A DNA stretch of 64,000 bases from contig OY992537.1 in NCBI GenBank assembly GCA_963921195.1, positions 174,299,021-174,363,020 on the forward strand, written 5' to 3'. Under the pieces are notes generated by a model. It saw only the letters and a list, made by a program, of their open reading frames with translations. It did no database searches and was not told the DNA's origin. Every line of letters starts with the position of its first letter. The stretch's first letter is position 1. This document shows positions 33,810-46,238 of this stretch, in pieces. Source of the DNA: Pegoplata infirma (Eukaryota > Arthropoda > Insecta > Diptera > Anthomyiidae). The translations under genes and the position numbers were made by a program.

Positions 33810-34782
33810 CACACTAAAAAGCTTTGGGTTATATTTAAAACCTAGCAGAGCACATTTTAAACTACTTTGGAATTAAATTCAAAGTTAAATCCGAAATGGG
33901 TTATATGCTAAACCACATAGGGATTAAAAATTTGATTATCTTTATGTCATTTTTTTTAGTTTTATTTTGATGCCAAAAAATAATTAAATTTCTCTCTTGA
34001 AAAACTTATAAAAAATAAACGTCAAACGTCATCAAAAAATTGTATTTCATCAAGTTTAATATAAACACTTAACAAGGAATTGAAAACAGCTGTCATATTG
34101 AGTGAACAAAAAAATGTTTATTCATTCAATGAAAGTGAGAAAAGAGGTTAGCAATGTACACAAAGTAAAATCTTTATATCATATATATCAAAATTTGTGA
34201 TCCAGAAAGTGAAGAATTTACTCCGACCGAAATATAAATATCAAGTAAGTATTGACTACAAGAGTTTATCAATCATTTTAATTGATTTTTGGTTAACTTT
34301 ACTTTTAGGCCAGCTGAATCTTGAAGCAGAAGGCAGAGAGATGGAATTTTTAGATCATGACGGTGCCTACCCCCAGGAATAATTTCTTAATATAGAAGCA
34401 GTAGCAGTTTATTTTATGCAGAGTTGTGCTGAGTTTGGGTGACAAATCAACAGTCCTCTGGATGTTAACTTTATTCATGTATTTGGTCTGTATTTGTATT
34501 CAATACACAAAAATATTAAAAAACATAACCTTACATTTGTTTTATTTATTTTTGGAGAAATTTAAGTCCTGCCTTGTTCAAATAAACACCTGTTTAGGTG
34601 TAAAATTATTTTCATATTTTGGCTTTATTATAACACCCAAAAATAAATTCAAAATCCATTCTCTCACTCTCTTTTTATCTCTTTAAAAGTAAACTTTTTA
34701 TGGAATAAATTAAATTATTTTTGGCATTGTTATATATACACACCAGCTAGGAATTAAAATTAACCAAAAACTTTTTACTGTG
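33810..34782. mobile_element. TA-flanked CACACTAAAAAG element
   Basis: The left end CACACTAAAAAGCTTTGGGT and right end AAAAACTTTTTACTGTG are imperfect inverted repeats of about 40 bp. They are flanked by TA (33808-33809 and 34783-34784). Inside, 34240-34303 looks like a short fly intron (GTAAGT...TTTTAG, 64 nt) between short sequences. The spliced frame is closed, so I do not annotate a gene; see findings. Confidence 0.75.
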
Positions 34783-34784
34783 TA

Positions 34785-35219
34785 TTATTGCGTCTGACTT
34801 TCGCTTAAATTTATGAAAATGTAAATGTGGCTATTGCATTTAACAATAACTTTAAATATTCGCATACAGTCTCACTTTTATTATTATTTTTATCGCGCTT
34901 TTTTATTTTATTTGCAAGAGCCAGAAATTTATGATTTTAGTTCTCTTTATCTTTTAATTTTTATTTGACAATTTCAATTATTTTTTTTAAATTTCGAAAA
35001 TTTTGAAAATTAAACACAAAATGCCCACTATACACATTAAATATTTAATTTTAAAATTCTTGTGTTTATTTTTCAACGAATATATTTATCAACACACAAA
35101 GTACTGTATAATGTGTGTAATTTTAAAATTGTTGTGTTTAAATTAGATTTTTGAACACTTGGTGTTTAATTTTAGGCGTTGTGAGTTATTTTACATAGAA
35201 ATTTACCCACTTGATAGTA
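34785..35219. other. AT-rich spacer
   Basis: It has repeated AATTTTAAAATTnTTGTGTTTA clauses (35048 and 35120). No gene or RNA is recognised. Confidence 0.4.
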
Positions 35220-35635
35220 CACACAGAGAAATGTTTAGTTGGAATTCCATTATGAAAACGGAATTTTGATAAATCTTATACATTTTTAGTCATTATTGTA
35301 AATTTTTTATCACCATACCAAATAAATAACAGTAGTAATAATTAATTTTCAATCGTGACCGAATAGATGTATCAACAACTAATAATTTGGTTAATATACC
35401 CAAACTTAAAACTAATAAAGTTTTTGAAAAAAATTAGTAAGTACAACCGTTTCTTTTAGTCTTTATTTTCCATCTCGACCAATAATCATTTGTTTAAATT
35501 AATAAATTCCAAAAACATTAGGTAATAGTATCCACAACTGAAAATGTTGGTTAACTTAACCAAATTTTTAATAATTTTTTATTTTTGAAAAATTTGACTA
35601 AATTATAAATTTGTATTGGTATTCTTAGCTAATAA

Positions 35636-37354
35636 CACTGCACAACAAAATCAATTTTTTTCCAAAATTACAAGGTCAGACCAAAAAATTTTGATAGAAG
35701 AGACAAAAAAAAAATACACGTGTATCGGCGTTTTCAAAGTTTACATCTGGGTTTCATTTTAGGGGGAGGTAAAGTTTCCCCCAAATGCAGATGTTGTATT
35801 GTCAAATGTCATTGAATATCGAGTGAATCTTACGTTAAAAGTATATGGTGTGTTCAGCAAATTTATATAAAATGTTACGGAGAACATTTTTGTGGAATAT
35901 ATTAACCCTCTAGCTCCTCACGATAAGGGTCTTTTTTGTCCATCTTTTCAAAAAGAGCAAAAAACACCATTAAAACAGGGATTTAAGGGGTTTGAATGTT
36001 CCGAAAAAATATTCGCCGTAAAATTTTACTATAAGTCCTTGAATACACCAAAACGGAAAACTCAACCAGAAGGTCAGAAATAAGACACAACAAAAGAGAT
36101 CTTAGGGTTAATTTCGCATTTACTAAGAAAATCGAGTAAAGCTTACGTTTAAAGTATATGGTGTGTTAGCAAATTTATGTAAAATGTTACGGAGAACATT
36201 TTTGTAGAATATGTTAACCCTCTAACTCCTCAAGATAAGGGTCTTTTTTGTCCTTATTTTCAAAAAGAGCAAAAAACACCATTAAAACAGGGATTTAAGG
36301 GGTTTTAATGTTCCGCAAAAATATCCGCCGTGAAATTTTACTATAAGTCCCTGAACACACCAAAACAGAAAACTCAGCAAGAAAGTCAGATATAAGACAC
36401 AACAAAAGAGAGCTTAGGGTTAATTTCGCATTTATTAAGAAAATCGGGTAAAGCTTACGTTTAAAGTGTATGGTGTGTTCAGCAAATTTATGTAAAATAT
36501 TACGGAGAACATTTTTGTAGAATATGTTAACCCTCTAACTCCTCAAGATAAGGGTCTTTTTTGTCCTTCTTTTAAAAAGAGCAAAGAAGGCCACTACAAC
36601 AGGGATTTAAGGGGTTAAAATGTTCCGCAAAAATATTCGCCGTGAAATTTTACTATAAGTCCCTTTCACGGCAAATATTTTTGCGGACCATTTTAACCCC
36701 TTAAATAGCTGTTTTAATGGTGTTTTTGCTCTTTTTCAAAAGAAGGACAAGAAAGACCCTTACCTTGAGGAGCTAGAGGGTTAACATATTCTACAAAAAT
36801 GTTCTCCGTAACATTTTACATAAAATTGCTTTACACACCATATACTTTAAACGTAAGCTTATCTCGATTTTATTAATAAATTCGAAATTAACCCTAAGCT
36901 CTCTTTGGTTGTGTCTTATTTCTGACTTTCTTGTTAAGTTTTCCGTTTTGGTGTATTCAAGGACTCATAGTAAAATTTCAAGGCGGATATTTTTGCGGAA
37001 CATTCAAACCCCTTAAATCCCTGTTTTAATGGTGTTTTTTGCTCTTTTTGAAAAGAAGGACAAAAAAGACCCATATCTTGAGGAGTTAGAGGGTTAACAT
37101 ATTCCACAAAAATGTTCTCCGTAACATTTTACATAAATTTGCTTAACACACCATACACTTTAAACGTAAGCTTCACTCGATATTCAATGACGATTTACAA
37201 TACAACATTTGCATTTGCGGGAAACTTCACCTCCCCCTAAAATGAAACCCAGATGTAAACTTTCAAAACGTCGATACACGTGTATTTTTTTTTTTGTCTC
37301 TTCTACCAAAATTTTTTGGTCTGACCTTGTAATTTTTTTTTGTGTTGTACAGTT
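35636..37354. mobile_element. Foldback with tandem 310-bp units, CACTGC family, TAA TSD
   Basis: The ends are CACTGCACAACA and TGTGTTGTACAGTT, with TAA at 35633-35635 and 37355-37357. Three direct units of about 310 bp (from 35818, 36129 and 36441) are followed by inverted units to about 37190. Each unit carries TTACGGAGAACATTTTTGT and a piggyBac-like TTAA-bounded segment. Short open frames such as 35892-36083 run through the repeats and are not genes. Confidence 0.85.
35906..36107. mobile_element. piggyBac-like MITE inside the tandem unit (first of several)
   Basis: CCCTCTAGCTCCTCACGATA to GATCTTAGGG is bounded by TTAA (35902-35905 and 36108-36111). The same bounded segment recurs in the second direct unit (36218-36419) and partly in the others, so it was amplified with the unit instead of inserting repeatedly. 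Confidence 0.55.
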
Positions 37355-38324
37355 TAATTGGTCGTTAGGATTTCATTTCAATTACAAAACGTTTTACGTC
37401 AAAAAAAATAAAAAAGTAATCATTTAAAACAAAAATGTGATTGTGTTCATACGTTTTTTAAATTTTTAAATCAAATTCATGTAAAATTTCGTAAAAAGTG
37501 TTACAAATTTTGACGGTAAGTTGATACCACCACCGAAATGCAATCAATTTAAATAAATAAATCTTATTTTAGGTATTTGCACACACAACTTTAATGCAGA
37601 TGCTAAAAATGATGTTTTACCCAGAATTCGACAATAAAATCGTTTTTGAGCCAACAACAAACAAATATAAGGTTTGTAAATGCCAGAATATTGGAATTAA
37701 GAAAGGTTCATCCAAAACTATTCTCAGAATCGGAGACATTTTCTATAGGAAAAATGACTAAAAATCTGAGACTTTTTCTGTAGGAAAAATTTTTCAGAAC
37801 CTGAAACTTTTTCTCCAAATCTGAAAAATTTTTTATATAGGAAAAATTTCAGAATTTGAGACTTTTCCTTTTTTTATTAAAAAATTCTAATATTCTGAGA
37901 TATTTTTCCATAAAAAAAATTCTAGAAGTTTGAGATATTTTTTGATATTTTCATTGGCATGTTTTCTTAAGAGATATATTTTGACTTCGAGTTATTTTTG
38001 CTCTAGAAAGTCTCACAGATTCTGAAACATTTTTTTTTTAGAAAAATTCTTATATGTTAAATTTTTTCTATCAGAATTATAAGTTTTAATTTATTTTTTC
38101 TATTGTATGGATTTATTTCACCTTTTAAATTATAAAATTTTTATAATCAAATAAATTAGTAAAATTGCTAGAAAAAAATATTAAAAATTTTTATTTCAAA
38201 AGAAACAGTTTAAAAAAATATTGATTGGTACAACTATATAACGCTTTTTAAAATTCGATCACTATAACCAATGTCAATTTTAACATAAAAATATTCGGTT
38301 CTTATGATAGATATTTACCGGTAG
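37355..38324. repeat. AT-rich region with degenerate 35-bp satellite units
   Basis: CTCAGAATCGGAGACATTTT and similar variants occur from about 37718 to 38080. The remainder is AT-rich with no gene. Confidence 0.6.
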
Positions 38325-39319
38325 CAGCGACGTATCCAGAAATTTGAAAAGGGGGGGCGCAACTTCCAAACTTTTTTTCATCGCATTTTTATATGTGTAT
38401 ATATTTTTAACTAGGCCTACCCCCCCCCCCCCCTCCCCACAATCACGATTTTATCTTTATTAATGTAAAAAAAATGTCTTAGAATACTGATTTTTTTTTT
38501 TAATGTCTAGAAATCTCAAAATCTTTGTACGGGCAAAATTTTTGAATCTACAAATTTTTATTTGAAAAACTAAATACTTGATGAAAATAAGGATTTTTTT
38601 AAGAAACGGTTCTCTTGGAAACAATATGGTACCCAAAAGTGTCAACATCAGAAATTTTACATTGGAATTGGTATTTTCGATAAATATCAAAATCTTCGAT
38701 TAACCACTTGTAGAAAAAATCCATTGAATTGCAAAAAATAAGAAAAATGTTCCCAAAATGAAAATATATGAACTAAATAGAGTTTCACTTCTTATTCCAA
38801 ATCATCTTACCAAACTTTTCAAGCGTATAGCATTTTTTCCGATATTTGATATATCTAACGCGCATTTTTTTGGATCTACTGCTATGTATTCGTAAGTTTG
38901 CGCGTTCCATTTTTGAAACATTCAAGTTTGAAGATTTAAAAAAATGTTTCACGTAAGAGTTATAAGTGAGATCCATATGAAAAAATGTAGAATCTAAAAA
39001 TGTTTCTATAGAAAAAACTTTTCAGAATCTAAGAATTACCTATAAAAATAATATCTCAGATTTTAATATAGAAAAAGTGTCTTAAATCTTGTATTTTCAA
39101 AATTATTTATAGAAATTTGTTTTCATGATCCTGATACATAATATTTATTAGAGAAAACCATTAGTGTGTGTTTTTAAACATATTTTACTGATATTTCGAT
39201 TGAAATTACTGTTTTTTATTTTTAAAAATTTTTTTTTAATTTTTTATTAAATTTTAAACTTTTTCAAATCGAAAGGGGGGGCACGTGCCCCCTGTGCCCA
39301 CCCCCTGTATACGTCCATG
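38325..39319. mobile_element. hAT-type element, CAGCGACGTATCCAG ends
   Basis: CAGCGACGTATCCAG at the left and CTGTATACGTCCATG at the right are inverted repeats, each followed inward by G- or C-rich runs (AAGGGGGGGCGC and GTGCCCACCCCC). A perfect TSD ACCGGTAG lies at 38317-38324 and 39320-39327. A C homopolymer occurs at about 38420-38433. The open frames at 38460 and 38785 (minus) have no recognisable transposase motif. Confidence 0.9.
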
Positions 39320-39443
39320 ACCGGTAGAGACAACTGAATTGACAGTAGAGGCAACTAAATATTGTGATAGTTGGTGCAACCGCAAAAATTCAGTTGGCAA
39401 ACAATTCAGTTGCAACAACTGAATTTATTTTCTGTGTGTAGTA

Positions 39444-40043
39444 ATTTTACAACGATTTTTTAGAGTGTAGCATAGGTTATTGGTTTCGGCGAGTAGATCA
39501 CAAAAATTCCCATTAAACTTGCCAGACACCCTCAAATTTTAAAGTTATTGTCAAAAAACTTTTTTTTTTTTAATCTTTTTCGAGTTTATCGATTTTTTTC
39601 TGTTATAGTTCGTTCATCAACCTTCATATTTATGAAATTATTCTTAAAGAAAATTCATAAACATGATAAGTCTGAATACGATGAGTTTTATTCCGAAAAA
39701 ATCGGATAACAATTGAGAGAGTTGTGATATTTTTTTTTTTAAAAATGAGCAAAGTTTTTCAAAAATCCAAAATTTTGCAAAGTTTGTCATTTTGCTTGTA
39801 AAACCTTGAAATGAAGGTAAAGTATATTCATTAATAATCTCTATAGAATTGAAGACCATCTAACGATGTCCGTCCGACTCTCCGTATGTCTGTTAAAAAA
39901 TGTTCCAAAGACAAGTGTTAGTCTCCAGGAGTTCAGAATTTAAAGGGCAAAGCCATAAAATTTAGATAGGTTTATATGTTCGGGTGAGCAAATTTACTTA
40001 GAATTTCGTGTAGATTTTGTTTTTACTGTACGCCTATTTACAA
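39444..40043. repeat. Degenerate TATACCC-family 5' portion and spacer
   Basis: GAAGACCATCTAACGATGTCCGTC near 39850 marks a decayed TATACCC-family copy. It continues past the hAT MITE to about 40535, and its 3' end lies at 47636-47755 beyond several insertions. Nothing else is recognised. Confidence 0.45.
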
Positions 40044-40278
40044 CAGTGGTCGGCACCCATTGCACGCTGGAGCCGAACACAATCGGTTATTCACATGTAT
40101 ACAACACGAATGTCAACAAACAATCAACAAAGAGCATAAAAAAACAAATATTTTATTCAGTAGCAAGCTTACTTTCTTCAAAGCAGGTTGATGTCGCTTT
40201 GTTGAAGAAATACACCAACACATGCATATTTTTATTAAAACACTAATACTTTCATATGCCTCTTTCTGCCGACCACTG
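40044..40278. mobile_element. hAT-type MITE, CAGTGGTCGGCA ends, 235 bp
   Basis: CAGTGGTCGGCACCC at the left is mirrored by CTGCCGACCACTG at the right. A perfect TSD ATTTACAA lies at 40036-40043 and 40279-40286. The internal frame is not a transposase. Confidence 0.92.
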
Positions 40279-40535
40279 ATTTACAAAAAAAATTGACTCA
40301 ACCTATTTAACATAATTACTCCTATCTCGAATTCAATTGTTAAAAAACATACTAAACCGATTTGAACGACATTTGTAAGCGACGCAATTATTTAATAAAA
40401 TGTTTTTGTCACTCAAACAAAATTTAGCACTAAAAAAAAACTTTTTATAATTTTTTTTACATAAATTACTAAACAACGTTTTTTATTCAAACAAACACTT
40501 TTTTAGTTAATATTTTAATACAATTTTTATCTTTT
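40279..40535 (+). repeat. TATACCC-family repeat, central part
   Basis: GTTTTTGTCACTCAAACAAA and TTAGCACTAAAAAAAAAC match the central A-rich clauses of the copies at 8950 and 20100. It is truncated by the CTAGCTGACCCGG repeat at 40536. Confidence 0.5.
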
Positions 40536-42112
40536 ACTAGCTGACCCGGTCCGCGTTGCTGGCCCTGAGAAAACATCGATTCTGTTTTCTACTGCATCTC
40601 GATCTTAATATACAGTGTCGGACAAAACTAAAGCACGGGACCGGGTCCAGAAGTAGCCTTTAGTTCCACCTTCGGTTAGCACTATCTATAGAGAAATCTA
40701 TAGAGAAACAGACTGACGTAACGTTAATTATAGTACAAAGGGCGTTTCATTTTACGCATTCTTATCGAATCGTGGCTTTTAATATATTTAAAGTTCCATG
40801 TTGCGTCCTCGGTAAGTACTATCTATGCTGCCAATTTAAATGAAATTGAAAGGGAGTGACATTTTTACCCCTTTGCCGAATCGCGCTCTAACATGAACTG
40901 TAGTTCCAGCTCGGTTAGTACTATCAGTAGTAAAAGATAAAATAACGTTGAGTATAGCAGGAAACTTACGCCGCTTCTTCGAATCGTGTTCTTATATGTC
41001 CTTTTAGCACTATCTGTGCAGGAAATTTAGTTTGGATCAGCTGAGTCGTTTTTGCATGATTGCGGAAGTGGCCGGAATATATATTTTTTTTTTTGCTTGA
41101 CCAACGCTTATGGGATGTCCCCTATAAATGAAATTCATTGTGTTTTCGCGCCTTTTTACAATTATAAGCTTCATATGCAATTGATTAGTACTATCTTGAT
41201 TAAAAACGCCAATAGAATCGGTTCAACTAATTTTGCGTAATTGCGAAACATGTAATATAGTAAAAAGAGGCGTGGCATTTTATTCCCCTTTTTCCGATCG
41301 TAGTGTACCATGTCCTATTTTTCCACACTCCGTTGGTACTATCAGTGCTAAAAATTTAATTAAAATCGTATGAGCCGTTTTTGAATTATTGCAATGCATG
41401 CAGAAATATTTTCAATTCAATACAAAGGGGCGTGGCATTTTACGCCCCTTTGTCCGATAACTCTCTTATTTGGTACATAGTTAGTAATTGCTTAGTGCTA
41501 TCTTTGGTTTAAATTTCATCAAAATCGGTTCATCCATTTTTTATATACAGATGTCAATAATGGTGCAATGTAAAAATTCGATTTTGCCACGCCCCTCCAC
41601 CCACAGACAGAGAATCAATAATCTGACCACACAGTGTTACTCCCCAGGCTATTCTAAATATTCCATGAATATTTCATGAAGATCGGTCCAGCCGTTTTCG
41701 CGTCCATAAGGAACATACATATAGCCGTTTTTTGCATAATTGCGGAGCATGCAGAAATAACTCTCAATTCAATACAAAGTGGCATGGCATTTTACGCTCC
41801 TATGTCCGATAACGCTCAAATTTGGCAAATATTGAGTACTCAGTTAGTACTATCTTTGATTTAAATTTCATCAAAATCGGTCCATCCATTTTTATATATA
41901 TGTAGATGTCATTAGTGGTGGAATGCAAAAATTGGATTTTGCCACACCCCTCCGCCCACAGTCGGAAAATCAAAAATCCGACTTGACAGTGTTACTCGCC
42001 AGGCTATTCTGAATATTCCCTGAAAATTTCATCAAGATCAGTCCAGCCGTTTTCGAGTCCATACGGAACATACATACATACCCACATACATACACTCATC
42101 CATTTTTATATA
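40536..42112 (+). repeat. CTAGCTGACCCGG dispersed repeat
   Basis: It begins ACTAGCTGACCCGGTCCGCG and ends in ATACGGAACATACATACATA and a CCATTTTTATATA tail. Internal clauses repeat about every 250-300 bp: TGGCATTTTACGCCCCTTT, CAAAATCGGTTCATCCATTT, and TTGCCACGCCCCTCC. This pairing of a CTAGCTGACCCGG head and a TCCAGCCGTTTTCGAG...CATACATAC tail is a widespread insect repeat signature; its class is not certain from sequence alone. It is truncated by a foldback at 42113. Confidence 0.7.
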
Positions 42113-44463
42113 TGAGGCATTCCACACCAAATGTCCAGCGAAAAAAAACACATGTCGCACGAATTTTTGAATAGGTTGTCTGGATAGCTCTATATGGAAC
42201 TAAGAAAATTGCGTTTTTGGTTTTTCAATTTTTCAAAAACTGGGCTCAGGAGGCGTGGTCAAATATTGGAAAAATGGTCAAATTTGTGTCGAGTTGCCTT
42301 GATTAAATATTTATCACATTAAAACGGAATGCACCACAATCTCAAAAATTTACATTCTTATATAGTTTTGTATGGGCTATCGATTAATTTTTTTTTTTTG
42401 GAAAATTTTCAGAACCCGTTCTGAAATTTTCCATTTCTTAAAAAAGTCAATTTATCAAAAATCAAGCCACTTTTTTTTTTTTTTTAAATTTTTTTTTTTT
42501 TAAGTTTAGATGTTTGTCCATCCACACAAAAAAATTCAGAAACACGTTCGTCGTTTTTTTCTAGAAAATCGCATTTGAATATTGAATTTTATGACAATTT
42601 TGGAATTTCCTTGTATTTTCTTGTTAAAACATGGCGTATGAGTAACAAATTTTTGCGAAACCAACGAGTTGATCCCATTTTAATTGTTTTTTCATGTGTG
42701 GTACAATATAGAGATGGGCGTGAAAGCGATTTGACCCACGCAAGAAATATTAAAGTCACTGTCGACTCGCTAATATTTTTAGTTTACTTGAGCAATCACG
42801 TGAGTCAATTTTCTGTTACTCACGCTCACGCAATTTTTGATTACGCTCACGGTTGCTCACTCACGTTGATGATGATTTTACAAAAATTATAAAAACAACA
42901 AGTTTTCTATGAAAACAAAGCACTGAAAACGGAAACTCAAAAAACTGTAAAATTCCAAAAAAAATTGTTAAAAATCACAAAAACTTACTTAAGAACAATT
43001 TTAAGCATTCACTCATCTCGCTTAAATGCGTAAAATGCGTAAATGCTTAAATGCATAAAATGCTTAAATGCGTAAAACTGATAAGATGCGTTTATAAGAG
43101 TTTTTTTAGATATGCATCAATGTCCTTCTGACCGTTTATATTGAAAACAAATCGTCAATTGTTAAAAAAATTTGTTTTAAGATTTCATAAAGATTTCAAT
43201 TTAAATTAAAAAAAATACAGAATTACTCGCTTAAATGCCTAAAACTGGTAAGAGTAGTTTCATACAAATTTTACTGAACTATCAACACTAAAATGAGTTC
43301 AAAATCTTTAGATCACTTGATGTGCGTTTATAAGAGTTTTTTTTATGTAAATGCATCAATATCCTTCTGATTTATTTAATATTTTGGATAAGCGCATTTA
43401 AGCGGGAGCAATAAATCGGACACTACATTATAGGTACATATCCTTTAACGTTCAACATTTGAAAAAATTGACTCGCGAGTCACGTACTAAGCTATTCACG
43501 ATATTAAAGAGGAAGCGTGAGTAGAACATTTCGTGAGTGATTAGGAAATCCAATTTTTGCGAGATGAGTGAATGCTTAAAATTTTTCTTAAGTAAGTTTT
43601 TGTGATTTTTAACTATTTTTTTTTTGGAATTTTACTGTTGTTTTGAGTTTCCGTTTTCAGTGCTTTTTTCATAGAAAATTTGTTGTTTTTACTATTTTTG
43701 TAAAATCATCATCAGCGTGAGTGACCAACCGTGAGCGTAATCAAAAACTGCGTGAGTAACAGTAAATTGACTCACGTGATTGCACAAGTAAACTAAAAAT
43801 AATAAAGAGTCGTCAGTGACTTTAATATTTCTTTCGCGGGTCAAATCGCATTCACGCCCATCTCTATATTGCACCACAAATGAAAAAATAATTAAAATGG
43901 GATCAACTCGTTGGTTTCGCAAAAATTTGTTACTCATACGCCATGTTTTAACAAGAAAATACAAGGAAATTCCAAAATTGTCATAAAATTCAATATTCAA
44001 ATGCGATTTTCTCGAAAAAAAACGACGAACGTGTTTCTGAATTTTTTTGTGTGGATGGACAAACATCTAAACTTTAAAAAAAAAAATAAAAAAAAAAAAA
44101 AAAAGTGGCCGGATTTTTGATAAATTGACTTTTTTAAAAAATGGAAAATTTCAGAACGGGTTCTGAAATTTTCCAAAAAAAAAAAATTTAATCGATAGCC
44201 CATACAAAACTATATAAGAATGTAAATTTTTGAGATTGTGGTGCATTCCGTTTTAATGTGATAAATATTTAATCAAGGCAACTCGACACAAATTTTACCA
44301 TTTTTCCAATATTTGACCACGCCTCCTGAGCCCAGTTTTTGAAAATTTGAAAAACCAAAAACGCAATTTTCTTAGTTCCATATAGGGCTATCCAAACAAC
44401 CTATTCAGAAATTTACGGGACACATGTTTTTCTGTAGCGGGACATTTGGTGTGGAATGCCTCA
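42113..44463. mobile_element. 2.35-kb foldback, TGAGGCATTCCACACC family (A)
   Basis: TGAGGCATTCCACACCAAAT at the left is mirrored by ATTTGGTGTGGAATGCCTCA at the right, with TA on each side. Arms of about 0.9 kb (to 43020 on the left, from 43559 on the right) include the TAGAGATGGG-bounded segment 42709-43866. The 105- and 124-codon frames at 42575 (+) and 43692 (-) are mirror translations of the arms, not genes. Confidence 0.88.
42709..43866. mobile_element. TAGAGATGGG-bounded core inside foldback A
   Basis: TAGAGATGGGCGTGA at the left and TTCACGCCCATCTCTA at the right, with CTCACGCTCACGC motifs, identify it with the hAT-type element at 16331. Here the flanks are inverted (GTACAATA before, TATTGCAC after) because the surrounding foldback arms are mirror images, so no direct TSD is present. 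The centre holds AAATGCGTAAAATGCGT-type repeats. Confidence 0.65.
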
Positions 44464-45018
44464 TATGAGGCATTCCACACCAAATGTTCAGCAAAAAAAA
44501 AGTGATGTCATGTCAATATGAAATCAATTGCAGAGTATTCGCCCTTAGGTCACTATTAAATAACACAAATAAAATTTCAGTTTTTTCAAAAAGTGGGCTT
44601 GTAGGCATGGTCAAAAATTGAAAATTTCAGCATTTTTTGCCTAAGTATCTTTATTTCAATATTTATGCCAATAAAATGAAACACAGTGATGTCTTTAAAA
44701 TAAAAGTTTTTTATAGATTTTTGTATGGGCTATCGATTAAAAAAATAAAAATTGGAAAATTTTCAGAAGAAGTTCCGAATTTTTTAAATTTAAGCTTAAA
44801 CTTTATTTATCAAAAAACATGCCACGATTTTATTTCTTTTTTAAATGTTTAAAAATTAGTTAAGGTGTATATCTATCTGTTCTGAAATTTTCAGAGATGC
44901 TTTTTTCCTTATTTTCGAGAAATAAAATGTTGAACATTGCACTATGCTTATAATTTACAATAATGGGGTATATTATGTATGCGAATGAGTAATATTAACT
45001 CTTAAAAAACATTTAAAA

Positions 45019-45252
45019 TAGAGATGTTTTTTTGACGATCACGCACGCTCACGAAGGAAAAGTTGTAATCACGCCTAATTTTCCTCACGTTCACGCACGC
45101 TCACGTGAGTAGAAAAAATGTTGTCACGGGCACGATACTCACGTGAGCGTGACTAACCGTGAGCGAAATAAATTATCATGCGTGATTAAAATAATTTCCT
45201 TGGTGAGAGTGTGTGATGGTAGAAAAAAAACTTACCCACGATCACATCTCTA
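45019..45252. mobile_element. Short TAGAGATG element at the centre of a palindrome
   Basis: TAGAGATG at the left and CACATCTCTA at the right enclose CACGCACGCTCACG motifs. The flanking 40 bases on each side are inverted copies of each other (GCGAATGAGTAATATTAACT and its inverse). Confidence 0.65.
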
Positions 45253-46238
45253 TTTTAAATGTTTTTTAAGAGTTAATATTACTCATTCGCATATCGTCGA
45301 ACTATATTCAATAAATGCCAACTCGAAAAAGCTTACTGTTCAGGAGAGCTAAAAAACTAGTTATTTCGCATATTATTGCAAAAATAAACAATGTACCTTC
45401 CACAAGATGGTTTAAATATTCTAAACAATTTTTACCTATGCAAAAATTTTCATATTTTGCACTTGTTCGCGTATTTTTCAGAGATGGCATTTATTACTAT
45501 ATCACAAAACAAATATTTTTTTAGAGTTGGCATATTTTGTCGGAAAATAAAAATACATTTTTTTTTGAAAAATTTTTAAAATTTTTTTTTTTTCGGTTTT
45601 TGTTATCCGTAGTACGGTAATTGCAAAAACTGAACAAAAAATTAAAAATCTTTGCATATTTTTAAAAGTTACTAGCTCCGAAAGCCTTTTAATCTCAGAG
45701 TGGTTAACTTTGGCACTCTGTAACTCACGCTGTATTGCAATAGGGTCACTCCAAACTAGCTATTTTGAAAGCTTATATCATTGACTTTATTTGCCCCATT
45801 CATTATGTTTCAATCGGATAAATAGTTTGAAAGTTACATAAATATAAGCAATTTTTTTTTTTTGCAAACACTATTTACCGATATTTTCAAAATGGCAATA
45901 TCTCGAGAACCAGTCATCAGATATCAAAATCTTTACCAGATTCGTGTTTAGCATGGCAAATGCAATAAGATATGTGGTCTATTTTTTTTTAAAAAAATTT
46001 TTGAAAAATTTTTGGAAATTTACAATGCGAGTTGGCATTTATTTCCACCAAAAAAATATGTACTTTGAGTTAGCAGAATAACAAAAATGGATGTAAAACG
46101 ACAACAAATTATTTTTTTGCTCTGAAATTTTTATGGCAGATAAGTATTACATAGGGGAGCTATTTTCCATCGGAAACTCATTTCCGTCAAATTTGAGTTG
46201 GCATATTTTGAATATAGGTTCACGATATGTAATATACC

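Larger units (their letters stand above)
35220..39438. mobile_element. 4.2-kb composite with CACACAGA terminal inverted repeats
   Basis: The left end CACACAGAGAAATGTTTAGT and right end AACTGAATTTATTTTCTGTGTG are imperfect inverted repeats. TAGTA is present directly on both sides (35215-35219 and 39439-39443), which could be a 5-bp TSD or a TA TSD with chance extension. The contents are a foldback (35636-37354), degenerate 35-bp satellite units (37718-38080) and a hAT-type element (38325-39319). No coding sequence is recognised. Confidence 0.6.

Noticed and set aside
42575..44066. 105- and 124-codon frames with near-identical protein on opposite strands
   Set aside because: They lie in the inverted arms of foldback A; the similarity is explained by the arms.
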